NCBI GenBank assembly: GCA_963841855.1
Contig: CAWJEJ010000001.1
Coordinates: 1,116,001-1,180,000, forward strand
Origin: CAXBBB01 sp963841855
GTDB lineage: Bacteria; Bacteroidota; Rhodothermia; Rhodothermales; BA12
Length of the DNA: 64,000 nucleotides
Direction of reading: 5' to 3'
Each line of letters begins with the position of its first letter. The first letter of the stretch is position 1. A program made the translations under genes and the position numbers. Below are positions 20,685-29,755 of the stretch, one piece after another. Below the pieces are notes generated by a model. That model was not told the origin of the DNA, did no database searches, and was given only the letters and a program-made list of their open reading frames with translations.

Positions 20685-21257
20685 TCAGTCGGTGTAGACG
20701 CGGATTTCGTCGACTTGTAGTTCGAAGGGGCCGTCTTGCCCATCGGCGATGTAGAGCGCTAGTTGCTCGACGCGTGTTTGGTCGAGTGATCCGGCGCTGA
20801 CGGGTTCGCCGTGAGCCGTAGAGGTCAGCGCATCGAACGGGACGCGCACCCAGGTCCACTCATCCGTCGTTTCGAACGGAGCCCGGCGCGACACGTCACG
20901 CCGACCGATTCTGCTGCCGTCGCTCACCTCGACTTCGAACGTCCGCCCGCCGCCGCGCACGCGCAGCTCGACGCCGTCGTAGGCCGACAAGTCGACGCGT
21001 TTGCGGACGCGCACCGACGTGAAACCGCCGCCGCGCGTGACGAGATTGCCTGTAAACCGAAGCGCACCGCCATCGACCGAGACGTACCCTTGCGAGCGTC
21101 CGCCCATCACCCCATCGTTGACGATGCCCCAGCGCGCCGGATCGGTGTCGGCGAAGTCGAAGAGTGTCATTGTGGTGTCGGGAGGTGCGGCGGAGTCGTT
21201 GGAAGCTGCCGCGCAACCTGCGAGCGAGAGGGACAGCAAGAGGGCGAAGGTCATCAT
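20685..21257 (-). CDS. CIA30 family lipoprotein
   Basis: A 190-residue lipoprotein: MMTFALLLSLSLAGC has a lipobox at Cys15. The domain from about residue 30 (TLFDFADTDPARWGIVNDGVMGGRSQG) to the end is the CIA30 (complex I intermediate-associated protein 30) fold, a galactose-binding-like beta-sandwich, with WTWVRVPFDAL and QLALYIADGQDGPFELQVDEI. In bacteria this domain is secreted, and its role is unknown; carbohydrate binding is possible. It is convergent with namZ, with a REP palindrome between. Confidence 0.88.
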   Translation of the reverse strand: MMTFALLLSLSLAGCAAASNDSAAPPDTTMTLFDFADTDPARWGIVNDGVMGGRSQGYVSVDGGALRFTGNLVTRGGGFTSVRVRKRVDLSAYDGVELRVRGGGRTFEVEVSDGSRIGRRDVSRRAPFETTDEWTWVRVPFDALTSTAHGEPVSAGSLDQTRVEQLALYIADGQDGPFELQVDEIRVYTD

Positions 21258-21340
21258 GGTAGGGGCATTGGCGGTGAAGATGTGAAACGGCGAGCGTTGT
21301 GTTTGTTTAGATGTGTTGGCGATGAGATGCGCGTGGGGGC

Positions 21341-21367
21341 GGGCGAGATGAATCTCGCCCCTACGGG
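21341..21367. repeat. REP-like palindrome, copy 2
   Basis: GGGCGAGATGAATCTCGCCC at 21341-21360 followed by CTACGGG, 36 bases before the RAYT start codon and in the same orientation as copies 1 and 3. Confidence 0.88.
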
Positions 21368-21403
21368 AGGCTGGATCGTAGGTTGATCCTCTCCTCGACT
21401 TGC

Positions 21404-21943
21404 ATGATCTCCAAATCTCATCTTCCGAAACGCCGGTCGGTCCGGCTTCCGCTGTACGACTATGCCAGCGCGGGAGCCTACTTCATCACGGTCTGCACGC
21501 ACGAACGCAAGTCGCTCTTCGGAGACATATCGGGCGGCGAAGTGCAACCGAGCGAGTTGGGGCGCTGCGTCACAGAGGGGTGGAGTAGAATGCTCGAACT
21601 GCGTCCGTACGTGCGATCCGAGGCGTTCGTGGTGATGCCTAACCACGTCCATGCGCTGTTTCTACTGCTGCCGAAACCGGAATGCGACGTGGCAGGTGTG
21701 GCCGGGTTGGGATTCAAGGCGCGCTCTGTCTCGTCCATAATCGCCGCGTTCAAAGCTGGGGTCACGCGAGAAGTACGCAAGTCGGAACTTGCCGATGGTC
21801 CAGTCTGGCAGCGCGGATTCCACGAGCATGTCATTCGCTCCCAACGCGCGTTCGATCAGATCCGGCAGTACATCCACGAGAATCCGCTGCGGTGGGAGAT
21901 GGATCGGTACCACGTTTCGCTGGACGACGGGCAACAAGGCTGA
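21404..21943 (+). mobile_element. REP-associated tyrosine transposase (RAYT)
   Basis: A 179-residue Y1/HUH-type transposase gene, the class that processes REP palindromes. The start of the fold is LPLYDYASAGAYFITVCTHERKSLFG, the HUH metal-binding motif is MPNHVHAL near residue 85, and the catalytic Tyr is expected in IRQYIHENPLRW near 158, with VWQRGFHEHVIR before it. The ATG at 21404 is used; a TTG at 21383 is also possible. The gene looks intact and has one REP copy just upstream and two downstream, as in known RAYT/REP loci. Confidence 0.93.
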
Positions 21944-22000
21944 GGCGGCGGAGGCGGCGGAGGCGGCGGAGGCGGCGGGCGCGGCGGAGGCGGCGGAGGC
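21942..22000. repeat. GGCGGCGGA-type tandem tract
   Basis: About six imperfect 9-base units of GGCGGA/GGCGGC follow directly after the RAYT stop and run into REP copy 3. It is pure G/C/A on the plus strand and could form G-rich structures; no coding role is apparent. Confidence 0.75.
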
Positions 22001-22027
22001 GGGCGAGATGAATCTCGCCCCTACGGA
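22001..22027. repeat. REP-like palindrome, copy 3
   Basis: GGGCGAGATGAATCTCGCCC at 22001-22020 followed by CTACGGA, same orientation as copies 1 and 2. Confidence 0.88.
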
Positions 22028-22070
22028 GATTGGGGTTTACCTCAACGCCATCATCACCACCCAACCCGGT

Positions 22071-22096
22071 GTAGGGGCGAGATTCATCTCGCCCGC
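22071..22096. repeat. REP-like palindrome, copy 4 (inverted)
   Basis: GTAGGGGCGAGATTCATCTC and then GCCCGC form the inverse of copy 3. With copy 3 it makes an inverted pair about 44 bases apart, the BIME-like layout acted on by RAYTs. Confidence 0.88.
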
Positions 22097-22138
22097 GAGG
22101 TCTGCTTACCAACCCCGATTCACCCTCCTACCAAATGC

Positions 22139-22176
22139 ACCGCGCCCCCGACACCATCAGGCATCGGGGGCGCGGT
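22139..22176 (-). terminator. Hairpin after the T9SS giant gene
   Basis: A 13-bp stem (ACCGCGCCCCCGA, 22139-22151, with TCGGGGGCGCGGT, 22164-22176) lies 31 bases past the stop of the minus-strand gene. The T-run is short on both strands. Confidence 0.6.
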
Positions 22177-22207
22177 TGGCTTTTGTAGGAGCCGTTGAGC
22201 GTCGAAG

Positions 22208-25200
22208 TTAGCGCACGACCGTCATCTGTCCCGTCTTGGTGCCCATCGGCGTGATCAAGCGGTAGAGGTAGACGCCAGCCGTCAGGCCGTCGGCGGCGAA
22301 CGGAACGCTGTGGCTACCGGCGGTCATGACGCGGTCGAGGACGGTCGCGACTTGGCGGCCGGTGATATCGTAGATCTCGATGCGTGCGTCCGATGCGCTC
22401 GGCAGCGTGAAGCGGATGTCCGTGCGGCCCGCGAACGGGTTGGGCGCGTTGCCATTGAGAGCGAGCGCTCCGGCTCCGGCGGTTTCGTCGTTCGACGTGA
22501 AGCGCGTGTTGCGGGTGAAGCGGACGTTGGAGACGGCGAGGTCGAAGTTCGTGGCCGTCGTGTTGTTACCTAGCGCGTAGAACGCGAGTAGGGTGACGTC
22601 CGACGGATCCAGTCCTTCCGATCCGACCGAGCGGCGCAGGTCCGACAGCGGGATCGTGATCTCGCGCTCGTCGCCGGTCATCGCGATCTCGAACTGGTGC
22701 TGATCCCAGCTCTCGATGCCGGCCTTCTCGACCACGACGCTGTACCGTCCCGTTCCCTTGGCCGTAAAGCTCAGCGCCTCGTAGCCGCTCAGGTCGACTG
22801 GCTGGCCGTTGGGGCGGAGGTAGCGGAACATGCTCGCGAAATCGACGACCGAGCCGGAGAAGCTCGCGCTACGCTCGACGTGGTACGCGTCCTCTTCGGC
22901 ATCCCGTCCGTCGACGCCCGTGGCGAAGCTCTGGACCGTGGCGTTGCCCGACGTGGTGCTCCACGCGCCGTCGGCGTAGTAGAGCTGGTCGACCGAGGCG
23001 CTGCTGCCGTGCTGGACCGAGAAGCGTGCGTCGAAGATCGTCCCGACAGGAACGACGACTTCGATCGACGTCGCGCTGGCATCGCTCGCGGCGGGCAGCG
23101 TGATCGTCTGCGAGAACTCGGACTGCGTTCCCTGAGCGGCTTCCGTTTCCGTACGCGCGGCGAATCCGCTGACGGTCAGCGTTCCACTCGGCGTTCCGGC
23201 CAGCGTGAGGTGCAAGTTGCCCTCTTCGTAGCGACCGCTCTGGACGAACGTGCTCGGCGTGGCCGGTGCGTTGTCGTGCGAGTTGAGGTAGCTGACGCTG
23301 CCCTGAGCACTTAGTTCGCTGAGCAGACCTTCGACGAGTTCGACCGTGTAGGCGGGGCTGACGCTCCAGACCTGCAAGTTGACGACGCTGCTGCTGCCGC
23401 TCGGCGTGTAGTCCGAGTAGGCGAAGCGGCTGTCGACTTCGAAGTCCGTTCCGCTGCGGTAGGCGACGAGCGAGACCGCGTAGTCGACGCTTCCGTCGGC
23501 GTGGATCAGGTGCTGCATCACGAACGGGCGTCCGGCGACATCGATGGTGCCGATGCTTTCCAAGCGTCCGCCACCGAGGCGGTCACAGGTTGCCTTGGCG
23601 TGGTCGTAGAGGACACCGGCGGGGCTGATGGCTCCGAACAGGGCGCCCATGCGGCGTCCTTCGGTACGCAAGTAGTCAGCGGCGAAGACGCTCGTCGCAT
23701 TGGTGACACCGAGCAGGTCGCCCGGCGTGACTTCGTAGGCGATCGACTCGTTCGGGCCGTTGGTCGGCACGATGCTGCGCAGGCCGCCGTCGTTGGAGCC
23801 TTTGCCGCTAGCCGATCCCTGGATCGCAAATACCATCGGCTCGGGAGCGGCCATGAGGGCCGTCTGAGCGCGCGCGTCCTGGCGGCGCTCGAACAGGCGC
23901 TGGGCGAGCAGCGAGGCCATCGAGCCTTCGCTCTCGACACCGGCGTTTCCGCCACCCGAGCTTCCTTGGGTCGTAACCGTAGCAGCCGACTGGTCGTCTT
24001 CGCCCGGGTTGTTGTTACCCGGCGTCGAGTCGCCGTCCGGCTGATCCGACTTGCTGATCTGCGCGATGTTGACGAACGTGCCCTCAGCGTCCACACTCGC
24101 GGTGTAGCTGAGCGAGACGTGATCGCCGTTGTTCAGCGCGCCGATGGCCCACGTGAGGGTCATCGTTGACGCGTCGTACGTCGCACCCGATCCGGCCGTG
24201 ATGGCCTGGAACGTGAGTCCGGCGGGGACGATGTCGGTCGCCTGGACGCCGGTAGCGTCGACGGGACCTTCGTTGTCTACGCGGATCGTGAACGTCACCA
24301 CGTCACCCTTCTGGGGCGCGGGCTTGTCGACGCTCTTCGTCAGTTCGAGATCGGCTTCGGTCGCAGGCTGCATCGGCGTGACCGTTGCGCTGTCCTGGTC
24401 GTCCTCAGTCGACACGCCGTTGCCGGGCGTCGAGTCGGGATCGAACTTGGCCGACTTGCTCACCTGGGCGACGTTCGTCACCGGGTTGGGCGTCGAGACC
24501 TTGGCCGTGATGGTCAACGTGCTCGTGCCGACAGCTAGCTTGCTGCTGCTCGTCGCTTCGAGGTTCCACACGCCCGTCGCCGGGGTGTAGGTGCCGCGGC
24601 TGGCGGTGTGGCTGACGTAGTCGAGACCGGTCGGCAGCTTGTCCGTCACTTCGACGACTTCGCCCGCATCGGGTCCCTTGTTCTCGAGCACGATGGTAAA
24701 CGTCACGTCCGAGCCTTGAACCGGCGTCGCATTGTCGACCGTCTTGGTGACTTCCAAGTCGACGATTTTGCACGGCGTGCTGTTCTTGCTGGCCGACGAC
24801 GTTTTGCCGTCGAGACTCCACGTCTGCGTCGTTCCGCTGGAGAACGTAGTCGAGAACGACTGGAAGCCGCGTCCCCTGGCGAACTGCGTCAGCTGACCTT
24901 CGTCGCCGTTGCTGGCCGTGTTGAAGCGGTTGCGGTTGCCGATCAGGATCGTCTGCTGCGAGCCGGTCTTGTTGTCGTATCCCCAAAAGGCACGATAGCT
25001 ACCGCTGCCCAGGTCGGCGACACATTCGAGGACAGGGCTGATGCGAACGCGGGCGAATCCGAAGTCAGCGTCGCGGTAGTTCTCGCCTGCTGCGACCGTT
25101 TTGGCGTCGGGGCTGTTGTTTGTCGTGAGCTGCTTACCAGCTACGTCACTGTCGCCTTCGTCGACCGTGACGCAGTAGGCGCCGGGGGCGAGTCCTTCGA

Positions 25201-26785
25201 ACAGGTAGGTGCCGCCATTGGCCGTCTCCTTGGATGCAACGAATACGTCGTCGGCCGTGCCGCAGGTGTTGTCAGCTCCGGGCGTGTTGAGCGTCACCTT
25301 GACGCCGTCGATGCCGGTTTCGCTGTTATCCTGCGTGCCGTTGCGGTTGTCGTCGTTGTAGACGGTGTCGCCGATGGTAGCGAAGCAGTCGCCCTGACTC
25401 GTGGCCGAGGCGGCGTTGAGGAAGACGCTGTCGCCGCCGCTAGGCGAGGTGACTTTGACGGTCACGTCCGACACGCTGGCGGGCACGTTCGCGAGCAGCG
25501 CGCTGCCCAAGAAGGCTTCGCTGCCGTTGTTCGGAATCGTGATCGTCTGCTGAACGGTGACGCCGCCAGCGGTGATGTCGACGATTACGCGGCGGTTGTC
25601 GTTCTCGACGTCGGTCAGCGCGTAGTTGACCATGATGTCACGGGCACGGGTGGCCGAGGGAAGCGAGATCGTCTCGCTCACCATCGAGGTGCGGTTGACG
25701 AATACGTCTTTTTCGCTGAACAGACCGGCGGCCTGGTTGCCGTTGCCGCCGTTGCGCACGACGTAGAGGTTGAGCGCGCGCGGTGTGTTTTTGGGCGATC
25801 CGGCTCCACCGGTGTTGACCGTAGCGGTCACTTTGTCGATGTTCGTGCCGCCTTCCAAGCGGACGCGGTAGAAGAAACCCTTGCCAGCGTCCGAAGAAGT
25901 CGGTGCGGTGAGGACTTTGTATTCGCCGTCTGTTTCGAAAGAGACGGCTTTGGTATCGGTGCCCGTCTGGCCCTGCTCCGCCTTGACCGTTACCTGCGCG
26001 ATGATGTAGTCGACGGTCGACGGGTTGGGGATGGTGAGCATCGCCGGGTTGACCGAGCCTGCCGAGTTGCCCATTCCGGTCGCGTAGAAGTCGATCGACT
26101 GGCCCTGGCCGCCGTTGGCCGAGCAGTTGAACGCGAAGTTGTTGGTGCTGCCGCCGTTGCCATCCTCGAATCCGGGAGGTGTCGAGGGCGTGGCGCAGGC
26201 GCCGGGCGCAAACGACTGCGCGACGCCGCGCTCCGAAGCGCGCGAGTCGCGGTGACGCTGGTAGTTGGGGTAGTAATCCCACGCGAGCAGTGTGTTGCTG
26301 GCGTGGCCACCGGTTGTCAGTTCGCTCTGCACCGATCCGATGTAGAGGTCAGTCTGCCACGAGCACTGGGGCAGGTCGACGTTGATCGTGTGCGTGCCGG
26401 GGCCGTACGTGGCCGCCACGTTGTCGTAGAGAACTTGCTCCTCGAAGGGGCGCGCCTCGCCTCCGGGCATGGAGTACGAGGTGAAGTTGACCTGGACTGG
26501 GCACGCGTCGGCGGGCAGCTTGAGAGTGGCTTGGCCGGCCTGAACCGTCGAGTTGGCGCTGTTGTACGACTTGAGCTGGTTGTACGTGTAGGTCGTACAG
26601 GTCTGGCTGTTCGAGAAGGCGACAGCCGGAAGCGGCTGGCTTTGCGTGGCGTTGACTTCTTCGTAGACCGTACCGCGCAGGTCGGCGGGGAGAGCCAAAG
26701 TGGATCGCTGGGCGAAAGCCGATGGGACGGCAAGAACGCAGAGCAGCAGGCCGAGCGCGTAGGAGCGTGTGATGGCGAGAGGCAT
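22208..26785 (-). CDS. Large T9SS-secreted adhesin-like protein (SdrD-B, two DUF11, T9SS type A sorting domain)
   Basis: A 1,525-residue exported protein. Signal peptide MPLAITRSYALGLLLCVLAVPSAFAQ; Cys-containing N-terminal region (about 30-460); an SdrD B-like domain (about 470-575) with IGDTVYNDDNRNGTQD and LAPGAYCVTVDEGD; two DUF11 repeats (about 677-805 and 811-930) with DLEVTKTVDN/DLELTKSVDK starts; a galactose-binding-like region near 1312-1425 (VDLSGYEALSFTAKGTG); and a C-terminal sorting domain (NAPNPFAGRTDIRF, IYDITGRQVATV, GVYLYRLITPMG). It should be exported by Sec, then carried across the outer membrane by T9SS. Probable adhesin or matrix protein. The frame upstream to 27028 is leader. 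Confidence 0.88.
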   Translation of the reverse strand: MPLAITRSYALGLLLCVLAVPSAFAQRSTLALPADLRGTVYEEVNATQSQPLPAVAFSNSQTCTTYTYNQLKSYNSANSTVQAGQATLKLPADACPVQVNFTSYSMPGGEARPFEEQVLYDNVAATYGPGTHTINVDLPQCSWQTDLYIGSVQSELTTGGHASNTLLAWDYYPNYQRHRDSRASERGVAQSFAPGACATPSTPPGFEDGNGGSTNNFAFNCSANGGQGQSIDFYATGMGNSAGSVNPAMLTIPNPSTVDYIIAQVTVKAEQGQTGTDTKAVSFETDGEYKVLTAPTSSDAGKGFFYRVRLEGGTNIDKVTATVNTGGAGSPKNTPRALNLYVVRNGGNGNQAAGLFSEKDVFVNRTSMVSETISLPSATRARDIMVNYALTDVENDNRRVIVDITAGGVTVQQTITIPNNGSEAFLGSALLANVPASVSDVTVKVTSPSGGDSVFLNAASATSQGDCFATIGDTVYNDDNRNGTQDNSETGIDGVKVTLNTPGADNTCGTADDVFVASKETANGGTYLFEGLAPGAYCVTVDEGDSDVAGKQLTTNNSPDAKTVAAGENYRDADFGFARVRISPVLECVADLGSGSYRAFWGYDNKTGSQQTILIGNRNRFNTASNGDEGQLTQFARGRGFQSFSTTFSSGTTQTWSLDGKTSSASKNSTPCKIVDLEVTKTVDNATPVQGSDVTFTIVLENKGPDAGEVVEVTDKLPTGLDYVSHTASRGTYTPATGVWNLEATSSSKLAVGTSTLTITAKVSTPNPVTNVAQVSKSAKFDPDSTPGNGVSTEDDQDSATVTPMQPATEADLELTKSVDKPAPQKGDVVTFTIRVDNEGPVDATGVQATDIVPAGLTFQAITAGSGATYDASTMTLTWAIGALNNGDHVSLSYTASVDAEGTFVNIAQISKSDQPDGDSTPGNNNPGEDDQSAATVTTQGSSGGGNAGVESEGSMASLLAQRLFERRQDARAQTALMAAPEPMVFAIQGSASGKGSNDGGLRSIVPTNGPNESIAYEVTPGDLLGVTNATSVFAADYLRTEGRRMGALFGAISPAGVLYDHAKATCDRLGGGRLESIGTIDVAGRPFVMQHLIHADGSVDYAVSLVAYRSGTDFEVDSRFAYSDYTPSGSSSVVNLQVWSVSPAYTVELVEGLLSELSAQGSVSYLNSHDNAPATPSTFVQSGRYEEGNLHLTLAGTPSGTLTVSGFAARTETEAAQGTQSEFSQTITLPAASDASATSIEVVVPVGTIFDARFSVQHGSSASVDQLYYADGAWSTTSGNATVQSFATGVDGRDAEEDAYHVERSASFSGSVVDFASMFRYLRPNGQPVDLSGYEALSFTAKGTGRYSVVVEKAGIESWDQHQFEIAMTGDEREITIPLSDLRRSVGSEGLDPSDVTLLAFYALGNNTTATNFDLAVSNVRFTRNTRFTSNDETAGAGALALNGNAPNPFAGRTDIRFTLPSASDARIEIYDITGRQVATVLDRVMTAGSHSVPFAADGLTAGVYLYRLITPMGTKTGQMTVVR

Positions 26786-27218
26786 GAACTGTAGGAGTGG
26801 AGAGAGGAGAAACCCCTTGGCTCGTGGGACTCGGCGAGCGAGCGTGGGAGCAGGAGGCACGTGGTGAAGCAGGACTTCTGAGTGGCTACCTCCCTCTTCC
26901 CCAACATCCGTACCGACTGTGAGACGAGACCACTCAATCAGCCCCCAAACCTTCCAATCGCCGTATTTTCCTATCTTTCCGCAGGCTAGCTGGCCCTTTC
27001 TGCACGATCGGATCTCAGCCTGGGACAACGGAACGGCGGCGGCGTCTCGCCTTGATTCGGATCGCTACCGCTAGTGCGTGGCTGCCTTACCGGCGCAGCA
27101 GCGCGATACCTCGCGAGGACCGTGCGTTGCGGTTGACACCGTCGCGTCGCGTCGGGTACCTTTCCCAGTCGGAGTCCCGCTCCGACATCGCCTCCTCCCC
27201 TTCCCGCCACCGATCTCC
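26786..27218. other. 433-bp divergent intergenic region
   Basis: Separates the T9SS gene from the GAF/GGDEF-like gene and must contain both promoters. TATCTTTC near 26973 is a weak TAnnTTTG-like element on the plus strand. I see no strong hairpin, RNA or repeat. Confidence 0.45.
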
Positions 27219-28532
27219 GTGACTGACCCTCTACCCGAAGACTGGATGCTGTATGCAGCGGCGATCCTATTCGCTCTCGTACTCGTCGGCAGCATCGTCG
27301 CAGCGGTCTCCAGCCGCCGCTCGCGCAGGCACAAGTCTCGGCCCGAGAGCGCACCGTCTGCAACGGCGATCGGCTCACCCAGCGATGGCATCGTATCCGA
27401 AGTGCGCGCGCGCAGCGGTCCCGATGCCGCCGCCTTCTCGCCGCCTCGCCCTGTCCCTGGATCGGCGCCCGCTGCTCCCAAAGTGCTCACGCCCGAGCCA
27501 GACGTCCCGACGCTCCAGCAGCTTACCAAGTCGGTCGCGCGGGTGCGTTCGGAAACGCCGCGCGACCCCGACAGCGTGACGCCCGAGCAGGCTGCGTTCG
27601 CCGCGCGTGCCCACCTGGTCAAATCGCTTCTGTTCTCGTCAGGCGCCCAAACCATCTGCGCGCTGCGCCATCAGGATGGGCGTTATACCGTGAGCCAGAT
27701 CGCCTCGCGCAACGTGTTTGCTCACGGCCCGGCGTCGAACCGCTCGTTCCTCGACCGCACCCCGCTGGGCCCGGACGAGGTGGGCACGGTCGCGCGTTAC
27801 CGCGTGGGCTCGCAGCTGACGCGCAGCGCGCTGCAATACTACAAGGAGGAGTTGGATATCCGCGAACTGGTCTCGACGCGCTTCCGACTGGACGGCGTCG
27901 ACCACCTGCTACTGGCGGACACCGTCGACGAAGGAGGGCTCGACGGAGACCGGATCGAGCATCTGCTCTTGTCTACGGCCCAGGCAATGGAGATCGCTTC
28001 GGGAGATACCGAGGCGTTCGAGCCTCTGGCTCTGCCGGTCTCGCCTCAGCCGTCGGCATCGCTCAAGGCTCAGCCGCCGACCGATGATACTCCGACTCTC
28101 GACGAGTTGGAAGCCCCTGTGAGAAACGATGCTCCCCTCCGCCCGCGCCGCGACATCATCGCCGAGGAGTTGGAAATCGTTGGTCCGCTCGCTCTCGCGA
28201 TGCTTCATCTGGCCGAAGAGGAAGGCGTAGCGGCCGAGCCGTCGCCCGAGCAGGACGCTCGGTTTGAGGCCAGCGTGCGAGAAGTCGCCGCCGATTACCG
28301 CGTCGAAGTGTTCGGCGAGCTGCAATACGGCGTCTTCGTGCGCGGCGAATCCGAAGTGGTCGAGTCGTGGATCGAGTCGGCTTACCAGATGCTCAATGCG
28401 CCTGAGGGCACACGTGTCATCGTCGGCGGTGCGATGCGCGGCGAGAATACGTCGCCCGAGTTGCTGAGAGAAAATGCCACGGCCGCGCTCGAAGCCGCCT
28501 ACCACGAAGGCGAACCCATACTTTACAGCTGA
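27219..28532 (+). CDS. Membrane-anchored protein with GAF-like and degenerate GGDEF-like domains
   Basis: A 437-residue protein with a GTG start. An N-terminal transmembrane helix (LYAAAILFALVLVGSIVAAV) is followed by a basic stop-transfer region (SSRRSRRHKSR), a low-complexity linker and a GAF-like region (about 130-265; KSLLFSSGAQTICALRHQDG to DGDRIEHLLLSTAQAMEIA). The C-terminal 110 residues resemble a GGDEF fold by their end, VIVGGAMRGENTSPELLREN followed by TAALEAAYHEG, but lack the GG[DE]EF signature. Cyclic-di-GMP synthesis is therefore unlikely; a binding or sensing role is inferred. An ATG at 27246 is an alternative start. Confidence 0.6.
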   Translation: MTDPLPEDWMLYAAAILFALVLVGSIVAAVSSRRSRRHKSRPESAPSATAIGSPSDGIVSEVRARSGPDAAAFSPPRPVPGSAPAAPKVLTPEPDVPTLQQLTKSVARVRSETPRDPDSVTPEQAAFAARAHLVKSLLFSSGAQTICALRHQDGRYTVSQIASRNVFAHGPASNRSFLDRTPLGPDEVGTVARYRVGSQLTRSALQYYKEELDIRELVSTRFRLDGVDHLLLADTVDEGGLDGDRIEHLLLSTAQAMEIASGDTEAFEPLALPVSPQPSASLKAQPPTDDTPTLDELEAPVRNDAPLRPRRDIIAEELEIVGPLALAMLHLAEEEGVAAEPSPEQDARFEASVREVAADYRVEVFGELQYGVFVRGESEVVESWIESAYQMLNAPEGTRVIVGGAMRGENTSPELLRENATAALEAAYHEGEPILYS

Positions 28533-28575
28533 CATTCGCGCACTGCTCTCCCGCGCATCCCCCATCCCCTTGCCT

Positions 28576-29751
28576 GTGACCGACCCCCACGCTTCGCTCT
28601 TCGTCACCGTCGTCCTCGACGGCGTCGGAGCCGGAGCCCTTCCCGATGCCGCCGACTACGGCGAGACCGACTGCGACACGCTGGGCAACATAGCCGAGCA
28701 GCGCCCGATGCGCCTGCCGATTCTACAGGCGCTGGGCATAGGCCACACGCGCCCGATCAAGGGCATACCCCCTGTTCTTCGGCCGCGCGCGTCGTACGGA
28801 CGAATGGCCGAACAGTCGGCCGGAATGGACTCGACGAGTGGACACTGGGAACTGGCGGGGCTTCAGCTCACGACGCCCTTCCCAACGTACCCGGACGGCC
28901 TGCCCCAGTCGCTGCTCGACGCGTTTCGCGATGCCATCGGCGTCAGCGGCGTGATCGGCGGCGAACCGGCCAGCGGGACCGACATCATCGCCCGCTACGG
29001 CGACGAGCACCGCAAGACCGCCGACCCCATCGTCTACACGTCGGCCGACAGCGTCTTCCAGATCGCCGCGCACACCGACGTGACGCCGCTCGAAACGCTC
29101 TACCGCTGGTGCCGCGTTGCGCGCGAGCAGGTGTGCGTCGGCGACCACGCCGTCGGGCGCGTCATCGCGCGTCCGTTTGCCGGAGACACGGGCGCCTACG
29201 AACGCGCCGAAGCCCAGCGCCGCGACTTCGCGATGCCGCCGCCGCGCCCGGTCCTACCCCAGGTGCTCCAGCGTAACGGCGTGCAGACCGTCGCCGTCGG
29301 CAAGATCTACGACCTGTTCGCCGGCGTCGGCTTCAACCGCGCGCACAAGACGGACGACAACGCCGACGGCATCGAGCAGACGCTCCAGGCGATGGAAGCG
29401 GCGCGCGGCATGAACCGCCCGACGTTCATCTGGACCAACCTGGTCGACTTCGACTCCAAATATGGACATCGCAACGACGTAGAAGGCTTTGCCCAGGCGC
29501 TCGAAGCGTTCGACACCGCCCTGCCCCGCCTGGTCGCCGCGCTGCCCAAGGGCGGGCGCCTGCTCATCACGGCCGACCACGGCAACGACCCGACGACGCC
29601 CTCGACCGATCACAACCGCGAATACGTTCCCGTCCTCTACTACGGCGACGGCAACCCGCGCGACCTGGGCACGCGCCCAACGTTCGCCGATCACGCCGCG
29701 ACCGTCGCGGGCTACTTCGGCATCGAGATGGCGGCAGGGACGGCATTTTAG
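28576..29751 (+). CDS. deoB: Phosphopentomutase
   Basis: Interconverts ribose or deoxyribose 1- and 5-phosphates in nucleoside salvage, with Mn(II). The 391-residue product has the alkaline-phosphatase-superfamily metal ligands: VVLDGVGAGALPDA near residue 10, MDSTSGHWELAG near 80 with the Thr that is phosphorylated, TNLVDFDSKYGHRND near 290, and TADHGNDPTTPSTDHNRE near 335. GTG at 28576 is used as the start; the frame to 28474 overlaps the previous gene. It starts 43 bases after that gene and four bases before the YdeI-like gene. Confidence 0.95.
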   Translation: MTDPHASLFVTVVLDGVGAGALPDAADYGETDCDTLGNIAEQRPMRLPILQALGIGHTRPIKGIPPVLRPRASYGRMAEQSAGMDSTSGHWELAGLQLTTPFPTYPDGLPQSLLDAFRDAIGVSGVIGGEPASGTDIIARYGDEHRKTADPIVYTSADSVFQIAAHTDVTPLETLYRWCRVAREQVCVGDHAVGRVIARPFAGDTGAYERAEAQRRDFAMPPPRPVLPQVLQRNGVQTVAVGKIYDLFAGVGFNRAHKTDDNADGIEQTLQAMEAARGMNRPTFIWTNLVDFDSKYGHRNDVEGFAQALEAFDTALPRLVAALPKGGRLLITADHGNDPTTPSTDHNREYVPVLYYGDGNPRDLGTRPTFADHAATVAGYFGIEMAAGTAF

Positions 29752-29755
29752 TCCG

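Noticed and set aside
24608..26794. 728-codon plus-strand ORF antisense to the T9SS gene
   Set aside because: Shadow frame of the real gene: no start context, Arg/Val-rich composition and no domain, while the minus-strand protein has complete family domains.
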